Made by a program: the position numbers and the translations under genes
Assembly (NCBI GenBank): GCA_039028975.1
Contig: JBCCHB010000009.1
Span: 62,001 to 126,000 of the forward strand
Length of the DNA: 64,000 bases
From: JAHBNG01 sp039028975
Lineage (GTDB): Bacteria; Chloroflexota; Anaerolineae; Caldilineales; Caldilineaceae
Direction: 5' to 3'
In this document: one piece after another, positions 1 to 8,051 of the stretch
How positions within the stretch are numbered: the stretch's first letter is position 1
Layout: each line of letters opens with the position of its first letter
The notes under the pieces: model-generated
Seen by the model: only the letters and a program-made list of their open reading frames with translations
The model's database searches: none
Told to the model about the DNA's origin: nothing

Positions 1-2
1 TT

Positions 3-1580
3 ACTGCATGTGTAAGACACCTAATTCACAGTGGTTGCTCGATTGATAATTACCGTGTGCTGGATGAAGATGAATTGCATGATATCAATACAATCGATGA
101 CCTACAGACCGCTGCCCTAATTTTACAGAAGCGCCAGTTGCGGCCCCGCCGAATTGAAGAACACAACATTATTCACTTTGGCACGGGAGGATGGCGTGCG
201 TTGATTGGTGAAGGCTTTACACTAGACAATGTTCGACGTCTTTGTCAGAGCCTTGCCAATGAGATTGTCCGCCAAGGTCGGGAGGCTGATGGCGTGCTGA
301 TTGGATACGATAGACGATTTCTTGGTGACGCATCAGCTGAGGCCGCTGCAGAGGTATTTGCTGGAAATGGCGTTCAGGTAAAGCTGCTCACCGAGCCGAT
401 TCCGACACCCCTGGTAACCTATGTAACTGCCCTTAATCGACATGCATACGGGCTCATCTTTACAGCCAGCCATAACCCACCCCAATGGAACGGACTAAAG
501 GTCTTTGCTACAGATGGCTCTCTTCCCCTGGACGATGAGACTCGGAGCATTGAAGAAGAGGCGAACCAGATCAAGGCGACCCAAGTTGTTAAGATTGATC
601 TAGAGACGGCATTGCAAAGCGAAGTGGTGCGCTGTGTTGACTATACCAATGCCTATGTCGATGCAGTGGAAGCTTTGATTGACTTGGACGCGATTCGGAC
701 TGCTCAATTGAGGGTGGTGATTGATCCCATGTATGGTGTAGGGCAGAATGCGTTGGAGATCATATTAACCGAGGCCCGCTGCCGAATGGATACCATCAAC
801 ACCCGCCACGATCCCCTTTTTGGGGGACGTTCACCAGCCCCAGATTCAGCAGCGTTGGCCTTACTCACCACAACAGTGTTGGAAGGAGGGTACGATTTGG
901 GATTGGCTATGGATGGTGATGCCGATCGGATTGCTATTATAGACGAAGCTGGTTCATATATCTCGACGAATGAACTACTGATCTTGCTCTACTACTATCT
1001 TTATAAGATACGCAAGGAGCGTGGAGGCGTGACTCGAAACCTAGCCACAACCCACTTGCTCGATCGCTTAGCGGCTCACTTTGGAGAAGAGGCCTATGAG
1101 GTTCCGGTCGGCTTTAAACATCTGGCCGCCAGCATGATTGAGCATGATGTGCTATTGGCTGGTGAGAGCAGCGGTGGGTTGAGCATTCGAGGACATATTT
1201 TAGGAAAGGACGGCATCTTTGCCTGCGCATTAGTTGTAGAGATGATGGCAAAGACAGGGCGCAGCATTCGCATCATGCTTGATGAGATCTATACGCTCAT
1301 TGGGAGATTAGTCTCTAAGGAGATCAATCTGCCTGCTACGCCAGATATGAAGCTTTTGGTCCCTACACGGCTAGCCGAGGTTGAACTCTCTGAAATCTGT
1401 AAACTAAAGGTCAACAACATTTCTCATTCCGATGGTACAAAATTCTATTTAGAGAATGATAGCTGGTTGTTGATGCGTTTTTCTGGCACAGAGCCATTGC
1501 TACGCCTCTTTGCTGAAGCGGAAACAGAAGAAGAGGTTGACAATCTTTTGGCTTGGGGCCAGTCATTTATACAGATGTAG
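3..1580 (+). CDS. nucleotidyltransferase-phosphohexomutase fusion protein (5' partial)
   Basis: The frame is open to the window edge, so the gene starts upstream; a GTG at 57 is only an internal candidate. The first ~50 residues (…NYRVLDEDELHDINTIDDL) look like the C-terminal tail of a MobA/NTP-transferase-type nucleotidyltransferase. From about base 170 follows a complete alpha-D-phosphohexomutase: the phosphoserine loop TASHNPP (near base 460), the Mg-binding DGDADR (near 913), the sugar-recognition GESSGG (near 1160) and the C-terminal phosphate-binding RFSGTEPLLR (near 1480). It should interconvert hexose-6-phosphate and hexose-1-phosphate, and the missing N-terminal domain would activate the sugar with an NTP. 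The fusion is inferred from the tail only. Phosphomannomutase, phosphoglucomutase and phosphoglucosamine mutase cannot be separated by eye. Confidence 0.85.
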   Translation, partial: TACVRHLIHSGCSIDNYRVLDEDELHDINTIDDLQTAALILQKRQLRPRRIEEHNIIHFGTGGWRALIGEGFTLDNVRRLCQSLANEIVRQGREADGVLIGYDRRFLGDASAEAAAEVFAGNGVQVKLLTEPIPTPLVTYVTALNRHAYGLIFTASHNPPQWNGLKVFATDGSLPLDDETRSIEEEANQIKATQVVKIDLETALQSEVVRCVDYTNAYVDAVEALIDLDAIRTAQLRVVIDPMYGVGQNALEIILTEARCRMDTINTRHDPLFGGRSPAPDSAALALLTTTVLEGGYDLGLAMDGDADRIAIIDEAGSYISTNELLILLYYYLYKIRKERGGVTRNLATTHLLDRLAAHFGEEAYEVPVGFKHLAASMIEHDVLLAGESSGGLSIRGHILGKDGIFACALVVEMMAKTGRSIRIMLDEIYTLIGRLVSKEINLPATPDMKLLVPTRLAEVELSEICKLKVNNISHSDGTKFYLENDSWLLMRFSGTEPLLRLFAEAETEEEVDNLLAWGQSFIQM

Positions 1581-1800
1581 TGAACACGACAACAGGACTT
1601 TATCATTTCGAGGAGGGACGACGAGAAATCTCTGCAGAAATCAAAACCGATTCAAATCGGCGTCTGCCATGGGAACCACTTAAAAGCGGTTCGTCGGCGA
1701 GCAAAATGAGTACGTTTCAACGCACTTACCGTACCAGACGGCGGGTTTCAATCGGTGGGTGACCAAGTTGCGATTGCCCCGATCTAGATGTGTAAACATA

Positions 1801-1829
1801 TTGACAATCGTGGTCAATTATGATACCCT
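1801..1829 (+). promoter_or_regulatory. putative promoter of the ROK regulator gene
   Basis: A consensus -35 TTGACA lies at 1801-1806. A 17-bp spacer leads to TACCCT (1824-1829), a poor -10; an alternative TATGAT at 1819-1824 is too close. The palindrome at 1828-1864 begins at the -10 position, so a bound repressor would block it. Inference from motifs only. Confidence 0.4.
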
Positions 1830-1864
1830 AACTTTATTAAAGTCAGTGGAGTTAATAAAGTTAG
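1828..1864. promoter_or_regulatory. palindromic operator upstream of ROK regulator
   Basis: A perfect 13-bp inverted repeat, CTAACTTTATTAA at 1828-1840 and TTAATAAAGTTAG at 1852-1864, separated by 11 bp, sits 24 bp upstream of the ROK regulator start. AT-rich palindromes of this kind next to NagC/XylR-type ROK repressors are usually their own operators. Autoregulation, and control of the downstream transporter, is an inference. Confidence 0.75.
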
Positions 1865-1887
1865 ATGAAAAATAACCCAACTTCTCT

Positions 1888-3102
1888 ATGCTTAAGGTGG
1901 CCTCCAAGGCAACACGCCAACAGACCAAACTTCACAACAGCAGACTCATTCTGAAGAACGTCTATGCTCGTGGCCCCATTAGCCGAGCGGATATTTCGCG
2001 GCTAACCAACCTAACCGCAACGACTGTGTCCAACATTATTGCTGAACAGATTTCTGAAGGCCTGGTCGAAGAGGTTGGCTCTGTTTCTATAGAACGGGGC
2101 AAGCCACCCACACTAATAAGCATTATTGACAATGCACGTCTTTTAATTGCACTGGACTTGAGTCGTGACGACTTCACTGGCGCAGTTATGAATCTGCGGG
2201 GCGAAATCCTGGCGGAACAAAGCGAGCCTATTTATGATCATTCAACAAGAAACTGTGAAGAAAATGATCCTTTAACTACTGTTTATCATTTAATTGATTC
2301 GTTGTTATCAGAAACAGCCACAAACCTTTTGGGGATTGGGATCGGCGCACCTGGTATCATTGATATCCATAGCGGCATTGTGCGCCATGCATCGAACCTT
2401 GGTTGGAATGACTTGATGCTTTGTGAACTGCTACTGGAGCGATATGGTCTTCCAACTTATATCGTCAACGATAATCAAGCTGTCTTGCTGGCAGAACATA
2501 TTTTTGGCAATTACGAAGAGACGCCGGATCTGATAGTCATACGTGTTGGCCGTGGCGTGGGGGCCGGGATTATGTTCAATGGACAGCTTGTTCATGGTCA
2601 TGGTTCTGGTAGTGGTGAGATTGGCCATGTGGTCGTAGATGAGTCGGGCGAGTTGTGTCGTTGTGGCAATGTAGGGTGCTTAGAGACTGTGATTAGTCGC
2701 CCTGCCATAGTCAAACGGGCACAAGAGATCGCACGAAACTATCCTGAATCCAGGCTGAATGAGGTTGCTGGTTCCCCAGAATCGGTGAATATTGATTCAG
2801 TCATTCAAGCCATCAATTTGGGTGATCCGCATTTAACCCCTCTGCTGCAAGATTTGGGCGATCATCTTGGTGTTGCCATTGCAAATCTTATTGGTGCCTT
2901 GGGCACACCGAGGATTTTGCTTTGTGGATCTGTGGCGCAAATCGGCCAGCCGCTATTAGACATAATTGAGGTAGAGGTACAGAAGCGTACGCTGAATGCA
3001 CGCATCAACAAACCCAAAATTGACGTCATTCAATCAAAGCCCAATGTTGTTTTGCTTGGCGCTGCTGCTTCACTGCTCTCAAACGAACTCGGTCTTTTTT
3101 AG
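1888..3102 (+). CDS. ROK-family transcriptional regulator (NagC/XylR type)
   Basis: At 404 aa this has the usual size of a ROK repressor. Residues ~20-70 form a winged helix-turn-helix (ARGPISRADISRLTNLTATTVSNII). The rest is a sugar-kinase-like ROK domain with IGIGAPGIID, the glycine-rich GSGEIGHVVV and the zinc-binding CRCGNVGCLE signature. Such proteins bind a sugar or sugar phosphate and repress transport or catabolic genes. It lies between a sugar-phosphate mutase and an Opp-type importer on the same strand, with a perfect palindrome before its start, so it probably senses the oligosaccharide carried by that importer. The ligand cannot be read from sequence. Confidence 0.92.
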   Translation: MLKVASKATRQQTKLHNSRLILKNVYARGPISRADISRLTNLTATTVSNIIAEQISEGLVEEVGSVSIERGKPPTLISIIDNARLLIALDLSRDDFTGAVMNLRGEILAEQSEPIYDHSTRNCEENDPLTTVYHLIDSLLSETATNLLGIGIGAPGIIDIHSGIVRHASNLGWNDLMLCELLLERYGLPTYIVNDNQAVLLAEHIFGNYEETPDLIVIRVGRGVGAGIMFNGQLVHGHGSGSGEIGHVVVDESGELCRCGNVGCLETVISRPAIVKRAQEIARNYPESRLNEVAGSPESVNIDSVIQAINLGDPHLTPLLQDLGDHLGVAIANLIGALGTPRILLCGSVAQIGQPLLDIIEVEVQKRTLNARINKPKIDVIQSKPNVVLLGAAASLLSNELGLF

Positions 3103-3293
3103 GTGTCTTCTTTCACATATAACCAAATTGCTGAACAATTAGAGTTTTACTTATGGAACAGGTTTGACAGAACATAGTGAAGAGCGTAATATAACGTTCC
3201 AATCTAGCATCTTAACTCCTTTCCTTATCAATTCCCCTACCTTTTAAATTCATCGCTGTTTGCGCGATAACTTATTCCTTAATCAAAAGCTTT

Positions 3294-4379
3294 ATGGCAA
3301 CAACAACCGATCAACTTTCTGGTGCTGCCTCGTCGAATACAGCTCGGTCCAGCGCTCTATTTGGCCCAACGACGATCTATATTCTGCGCAAGCTGCTCAG
3401 AACAATTTTAACCATTTTCACAGTCACGACGATTATTTTCTTTTTGATTCGGCTACTGCCAGGCAATCCGATTGAGATTTACGTTAATCAGCTAGTGGTG
3501 ACTTATGGCATTCCACTTAACGAAGCATATGATCAGGCCGCATCCCTATTTGCCATTGATCTGGATGAACCGTTATGGAGCCAGTATCTCTCCTATTTGG
3601 TCAATCTCAGCCAGGGGAACTTTGGAAATTCGGTTTTGGCACCCGGCACTACGGTCACAGAGGTGATTCTGCGCTTCTTGCCTTGGACTCTTTTTAGTGT
3701 GGGATTGGGGCTACTCATTAGCTTTGTATTTGGTATACTGTTGGGCATTCTTATGGCTTATCGCCGAGATAGTTGGTTGGATCACATCCTGACTGTCTTT
3801 AGCTCTATCATGAGTTCGGTGCCGGATTTTCTGATCGGTCTATTGATCATCGTCTGGTTTGGTGTGCAGTGGAAGATCTTTCCAATTGCCGATATGCGTG
3901 GCGCATATTCTTCGGGTGTGCAGCCGAGCTTCAGCTGGTTCTTTATTCAGGATGTCTTTTTCCACGCTGCTTTGCCGATTACGACCTATGTCTTAACCAG
4001 CGTGGGTTTCTGGATGTTAAGCATGAAGAGCAGCACAATTAGCGCACTGGGCGAAGATTATGTGACGGTGGCCAAAGCGCGCGGACTAACCGAGTCACGT
4101 ATCTCGACGGCCTATGTTGGGCGCAATGCTGTGTTGCCTCTCTTTACACTTTTGACGATTCGTATCGGTTTCGTGGTTGGCGGCTCGCTGCTGGTCGAAC
4201 AGATCTTTGAGTATGCAGGGCTAGGGCGGATGTTGGGGCAAGCTATCGGGCAGCGGGATTATACGTTGATGCAGGGTATTTTCTTGATTATTACCTTCTC
4301 GGTCATCTTTGCCAATTTCTTTGCAGATATTCTTTATAGCTGGCTAGATCCTCGGATTAAACTGGGCGCGCAGGATTGA
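3294..4379 (+). CDS. ABC transporter permease, DppB/OppB type
   Basis: This 361-aa inner-membrane subunit has the standard DppB layout: an N-terminal TM segment (LRTILTIFTVTTIIFFLIRLLPGNP), a periplasmic loop, and five more TM segments. The ATPase-contact loop is LGEDYVTVAKARGLTESRI, followed by the family C-terminus LGRMLGQAIGQRDYTLMQG. The ATG at 3294 is chosen because the ~30 residues before TM1 are a normal cytoplasmic lead; no Shine-Dalgarno precedes it. It is the first gene of the importer set and pairs with the permease at 4398. In this context (ROK regulator, hexose mutase) an oligosaccharide substrate is as likely as a peptide. Confidence 0.93.
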   Translation: MATTTDQLSGAASSNTARSSALFGPTTIYILRKLLRTILTIFTVTTIIFFLIRLLPGNPIEIYVNQLVVTYGIPLNEAYDQAASLFAIDLDEPLWSQYLSYLVNLSQGNFGNSVLAPGTTVTEVILRFLPWTLFSVGLGLLISFVFGILLGILMAYRRDSWLDHILTVFSSIMSSVPDFLIGLLIIVWFGVQWKIFPIADMRGAYSSGVQPSFSWFFIQDVFFHAALPITTYVLTSVGFWMLSMKSSTISALGEDYVTVAKARGLTESRISTAYVGRNAVLPLFTLLTIRIGFVVGGSLLVEQIFEYAGLGRMLGQAIGQRDYTLMQGIFLIITFSVIFANFFADILYSWLDPRIKLGAQD

Positions 4380-4397
4380 TTTATATAGGACTAAGAT

Positions 4398-5273
4398 ATG
4401 GACTTTATCCAAGGTATTTTTCGTTCAATCGGTGCGTCTCTACGTCTGTTAACTTATAATAAAGTGGGTTTTGTGGGCTTTCTTGTTGTGGTGGCAATTA
4501 TTGCCATCTCATATTTGGGTCCGTACATTGTTCCGCTTGATACAGAGACTAAAATCGATAAAATCTACGTGACACCCTCTTGGGATTTCCCGCTGGGTAC
4601 GGATCATCAGGGGAGAGACATCTGGTCACAGATCGTCAATGGCGGTCGGGACGTGATCTATATTGCCGTTGTGGCTGCTGCCCTATCCACGCTGATTGCT
4701 GTAGCGTTCGGCACGCTTAGTGCATTTGTTGGCGGCTGGCTAGATAATGCTATTATGGCCATTACGGATGTCATCTTGACGATTCCACAATTCCCACTTC
4801 TGGCGGTCTTGGCGGCTTTTATTTCGCTGGACAGTATCACCTTTTTGGGACTTCTTATGGGGTTGCTTAACTGGCCTGCGTTGCTTCGTTCAATCCGTGC
4901 CCAAGCTCTTTCACTCAAACAGCGTGACTTCATCGAAGCTGCCCGTGCATTAGATTTGGGAACATGGCATATCGTCTTCAAAGAGATGGTGCCCAATATG
5001 ATGCCCTATATTGTGGTTAGCTTTACGCTTGGCATGACGGGAGCCATCTATCAGCAAGCCGGGCTAGTCTTTTTGGGGCTTGTACCGATTTCGGCAGGGA
5101 ATTGGAGTGTGATGATTCAGCTTGCCTGGGTAAGGGGTGCCATTTTCTTTCGGGACAGCGTCTGGTACATCATGGCCCCGATTCTGGCTATTGCCATCTT
5201 CCAACTAGCACTTATAACCATGAATCGATCGTTGGAGCTAGTCTTTAATCCGCGGCTACGCTCAAGTGAGTAG
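4398..5273 (+). CDS. ABC transporter permease, DppC/OppC type
   Basis: A 291-aa permease that starts 18 bp after the DppB-like gene. It carries the DppC hallmark just after TM1 (FPLGTDHQGRDIWSQIVNG), five further TM segments and the EAA loop KQRDFIEAARALDLGTWHIVFKEMVPNM written in two parts around residues 175-200. It forms the membrane channel with the preceding subunit. The length is typical and there are no disruptions. Confidence 0.93.
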   Translation: MDFIQGIFRSIGASLRLLTYNKVGFVGFLVVVAIIAISYLGPYIVPLDTETKIDKIYVTPSWDFPLGTDHQGRDIWSQIVNGGRDVIYIAVVAAALSTLIAVAFGTLSAFVGGWLDNAIMAITDVILTIPQFPLLAVLAAFISLDSITFLGLLMGLLNWPALLRSIRAQALSLKQRDFIEAARALDLGTWHIVFKEMVPNMMPYIVVSFTLGMTGAIYQQAGLVFLGLVPISAGNWSVMIQLAWVRGAIFFRDSVWYIMAPILAIAIFQLALITMNRSLELVFNPRLRSSE

Positions 5274-5307
5274 TCCGGTAGTCAGTAATCAGTAGTTGGT
5301 GGTCTGT

Positions 5308-5337
5308 TACCGAATACCGACCTACCGAATACCGACG
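5308..5337. repeat. two tandem copies of a 15-bp unit
   Basis: TACCGAATACCGACC at 5308-5322 is followed by TACCGAATACCGACG at 5323-5337. It lies in the 140-bp gap between the dppC-like and dppD-like genes, after a GTCAGTAATCAGTAGT stretch. It looks like low-complexity intergenic repeat rather than a regulatory site. Confidence 0.7.
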
Positions 5338-5413
5338 TACCAAACAAAAAGGGGTAAGACCTATCGCAACCGTTTCTCCATTCGCAACCAATGGGCAGAA
5401 GCCGCCACTCAGT

Positions 5414-6412
5414 TTGCGGAATGTCCACATTAACTACAAGACGCGAAAAGGCAACGTGCAGGCCGTGCGCGGCATCTCGCTAGACCTACACGCAGGCGAG
5501 AGCTTAGCGCTGATCGGCGAGAGTGGATCGGGCAAAACAACATTGGGCCTTTCGATTGTGCGTTTGTTAGCCGATACGGCTGTTGTGGAGCCAGGCCAAA
5601 TTCTCTACCAGCGCGATGGTCAAGAGGTTGATATACTCGGCCTAAAAGGCAGTCACCTGCGTCGCTTCCGCTGGAGTGACTGCGCAATGGTCTTCCAATC
5701 GGCGCTCAATGCCTTCAACCCAGTTCTACGCATTTGGGAACAGGCGCTGGACACGGCCAAAGCACATGGTTGGGCCGATCGGGAGATGGTCCGTGAGCGC
5801 TTCATCGATTTGCTGCGATTTGTACAACTCGACCCGAACCGCGTGATTTCCGCCTATCCTCATGAATTGAGTGGTGGAATGCGACAGCGTGCTTTGTTAG
5901 CCATGTCGTTGCTGATGGAGCCGCAAATCTTAATTCTGGATGAGCCAACAACGGCCCTGGATATTCTGACCCAACGTACCATTATTGATCTGCTACGTCA
6001 GCTCAAAGAAGAGCAGAACTTTACCATGATCTTCATCTCCCACGACTTGGCAATTGCAGCCGAGTTGGCGGATAGGGTGGCGACCATGTATGCAGGTCAG
6101 GTTGTGGAACTGGGTTCTGTGGACGATATCTTCTATCGACCACGACATCCATACACACTTGGGTTGATTCGAGCCGTCCCAACGGTAACTGGCGGTTTTG
6201 AAGAGTTATCATCAATTCCTGGATCGCCACCCGATCTGATTAACTTGCCCAGCGGATGTAAATTTCATCCACGCTGTCAGTTTGCTACAAGCAAATGCAA
6301 AGAGCAGGAGCCGCCGTTAGAGACAGTTGGCCCGGGCCATGAAGCTGCCTGTTGGCACTGGGGAGAGGTTGAGCAAGAGATCGCTAGCCGAGGATTGCGG
6401 AAAAAGTCATGA
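5414..6412 (+). CDS. ABC transporter ATP-binding protein, DppD/OppD type
   Basis: A 332-aa ATPase with Walker A GESGSGKTT, Q-loop MVFQSALNAFNP, signature LSGGMRQR, Walker B LILDEPTTALD and H-loop ISHDLA. The C-terminal oligopeptide-transporter extension has its cysteine cluster (CKFHPRC…KC). The TTG at 5414 is the first standard start, but it removes the usual first beta strand: the in-frame codons before it read KPPLSL and stay open. AAGGGG at 5349-5354 lies 8 nt before an in-frame ATC at 5363, so the real N-terminus may be about 17 residues longer. It overlaps the next ATPase by 4 bp (ATGA). Confidence 0.9.
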   Translation: MRNVHINYKTRKGNVQAVRGISLDLHAGESLALIGESGSGKTTLGLSIVRLLADTAVVEPGQILYQRDGQEVDILGLKGSHLRRFRWSDCAMVFQSALNAFNPVLRIWEQALDTAKAHGWADREMVRERFIDLLRFVQLDPNRVISAYPHELSGGMRQRALLAMSLLMEPQILILDEPTTALDILTQRTIIDLLRQLKEEQNFTMIFISHDLAIAAELADRVATMYAGQVVELGSVDDIFYRPRHPYTLGLIRAVPTVTGGFEELSSIPGSPPDLINLPSGCKFHPRCQFATSKCKEQEPPLETVGPGHEAACWHWGEVEQEIASRGLRKKS

Positions 6413-7407
6413 CGCCCATTTTTGAATTACAGGACATTACAAAGAACTTTGGCAACGGTAGCGATCAGGTCACCGCAGTCGATTCGGTTTCGCTCTCGAT
6501 TAACGATGGCGATATTGTCTGTTTGGTCGGCGAAAGTGGCTGTGGTAAGAGCACCACAGGTCGTATGGTGGTGGGGCTGCTGCCGCCGAGCGATGGGGAG
6601 ATTCGCTTTCAAGGGCAAGACATCAAGCGGATGGATCGAGCTACCTATCAAGGGTATCGTCGCTCGGTTCAAATTATCCACCAAGATCCTTATGCATCCC
6701 TCAATCCAACCCAGAATGTCCGCCAGATGATCACAACGCCATTAATTCGCCACAAGAAAGTGAAAGGGCGAGCCGACGCAGAACGCCGGGCCAGTGAATT
6801 ACTGGAGATTGTTGATCTGACGCCGGTCGAGGACTTTCTTAATAAGTATCCCCATCAATTGAGTGGTGGCCAGAGGCAGCGCGTCTCAGTGGCCCGGGCG
6901 TTGACAGTTGAGCCTAAATTCATTGTGGCGGATGAAGCCGTCTCTATGGTGGATGTCTCGATTCGGGTTTCGCTGCTCAATATGCTTTCGCGGCTCAAGA
7001 ATGAGTTTGATGTCACCTTCCTCTTTATTACTCACGATCTAGCCTTGGCTAAGTATTTTGCATGGGAAGGGCGGATTACGGTCATGTATTTGGGCCGCAT
7101 TGTGGAAGAGGGGCCAACATCACGAGTGATTACTGACCCGCGGCATCCCTACACCCAGGCGTTGCTTGCGGCGGTGCCAGAGGCCGACCCAGAATTGGCT
7201 AAGCGAAAGCAGCAGATTGAGTTGCGCAGTGCTGAGATTCCAAGTCTGTTGAATCTGCCCTCCGGCTGCACCTTTCACCCTCGCTGTCCGTACTTTAAGC
7301 CAGGTGAGTGCGATGTTGATGTCCCCCAACTTGAGAAGATCATCGAAGGGGGAAGCGTTGCCTGCCCGGTTCGTAAAGGGGAGCGGATTGAGCTATTTTC
7401 AGAATAA
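6409..7407 (+). CDS. ABC transporter ATP-binding protein, DppF/OppF type
   Basis: A 332-aa ATPase, partner of the preceding gene, joined by an ATGA overlap. It has Walker A GESGCGKST, Q-loop IIHQDPYASLNP, signature LSGGQRQR, H-loop ITHDLA and the C-terminal family motif CTFHPRCPYFKPGEC. The segment after the catalytic glutamate is unusual: FIVADEAVSMVDVSIR has DEA instead of the common DEP, and M-V-D in place of A-L-D. The catalytic Asp and Glu are both kept, so activity is expected. Confidence 0.92.
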   Translation: MTPIFELQDITKNFGNGSDQVTAVDSVSLSINDGDIVCLVGESGCGKSTTGRMVVGLLPPSDGEIRFQGQDIKRMDRATYQGYRRSVQIIHQDPYASLNPTQNVRQMITTPLIRHKKVKGRADAERRASELLEIVDLTPVEDFLNKYPHQLSGGQRQRVSVARALTVEPKFIVADEAVSMVDVSIRVSLLNMLSRLKNEFDVTFLFITHDLALAKYFAWEGRITVMYLGRIVEEGPTSRVITDPRHPYTQALLAAVPEADPELAKRKQQIELRSAEIPSLLNLPSGCTFHPRCPYFKPGECDVDVPQLEKIIEGGSVACPVRKGERIELFSE

Positions 7408-7408
7408 C

Positions 7409-7600
7409 ATGTTAGATCCCTATATCGGCAAAGCTGCCTTTCAGCTTGGATTTTACATTGCATTTGTAGCGGGCGTTCTGTTGCTCTTTTTGGAACAAGG
7501 GACGGCCGAATATGTGATTACGCAGTTTACGTTGGCCATAGGCGTAACCTTTATTGTAATAATCGGCATTCTTGTCCGCGTAGGCGGTAGTGACAAATAG
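7409..7600 (+). CDS. small two-helix membrane protein of the importer operon
   Basis: A 63-aa protein starting 1 bp after the DppF-like gene's stop (MLDPYIGKAAFQLGFYIAF…). Two hydrophobic stretches, about residues 10-27 and 36-56, are joined by a short loop (LEQGTAEYVITQ). The tight spacing suggests co-translation with the ATPase. I do not recognise the family. It could be a small accessory subunit of the importer or an unrelated membrane protein. Confidence 0.65.
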   Translation: MLDPYIGKAAFQLGFYIAFVAGVLLLFLEQGTAEYVITQFTLAIGVTFIVIIGILVRVGGSDK

Positions 7601-8051
7601 GTCTACTGTTACTGTAACTTATGAGCGATTAGACGTTAGAAGCTGTTTGTAACTGTACATGGAGAGGACGCCCCTCAATTTTCAAGAGATTTGACGGAAC
7701 ATTCTATTCCCGTACGGTTGGCCACCACACAGTCTATGCTGAACATTTTCATCTGGATATGAACCGGTTCGCTCCACGTTTGCGCAGCTTTCAGCAGCGC
7801 CTACAAATCACATAAATCTTTGTAACTAATAAGATCCTGTTGTGCCAAATCTGTTTGGATCCAAATCCAATGCCGTAGCCAATTGTATTACACGAATCGC
7901 TCATGATCATTCACCGTATTCGACGTTAGGTATTGCGCATTCGCCACTGACATACACCAAGGCTGAATGCTCAATATCGAATATCTAATATGAAAATACT
8001 GTTTAGTTGTTCAAAATACACATTTACACCGTTCTTCAAGGAGGACACTCT
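7601..8051. other. intergenic region upstream of importer SBP gene
   Basis: About 450 bp without a recognised gene. One plus-strand frame is open from about 7632 to a TAA at 7813-7815 and looks protein-like (…RFDGTFYSRTVGHHTVYAEH…), but it has no ATG, GTG or TTG start, so it may be a relic. Near the end is AAGGAGG (8038-8044), a strong Shine-Dalgarno 7 nt before the SBP start. No convincing promoter was picked. Confidence 0.4.

Noticed and set aside
1553..1762. 69-codon open frame after the phosphohexomutase
   Set aside because: It overlaps the end of the mutase gene in another frame and has Arg-rich, non-protein-like composition.
7632..7815. Protein-like open frame in the gap before the importer SBP
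   Set aside because: It has no usable start codon and no recognised homology; noted only as a possible relic.
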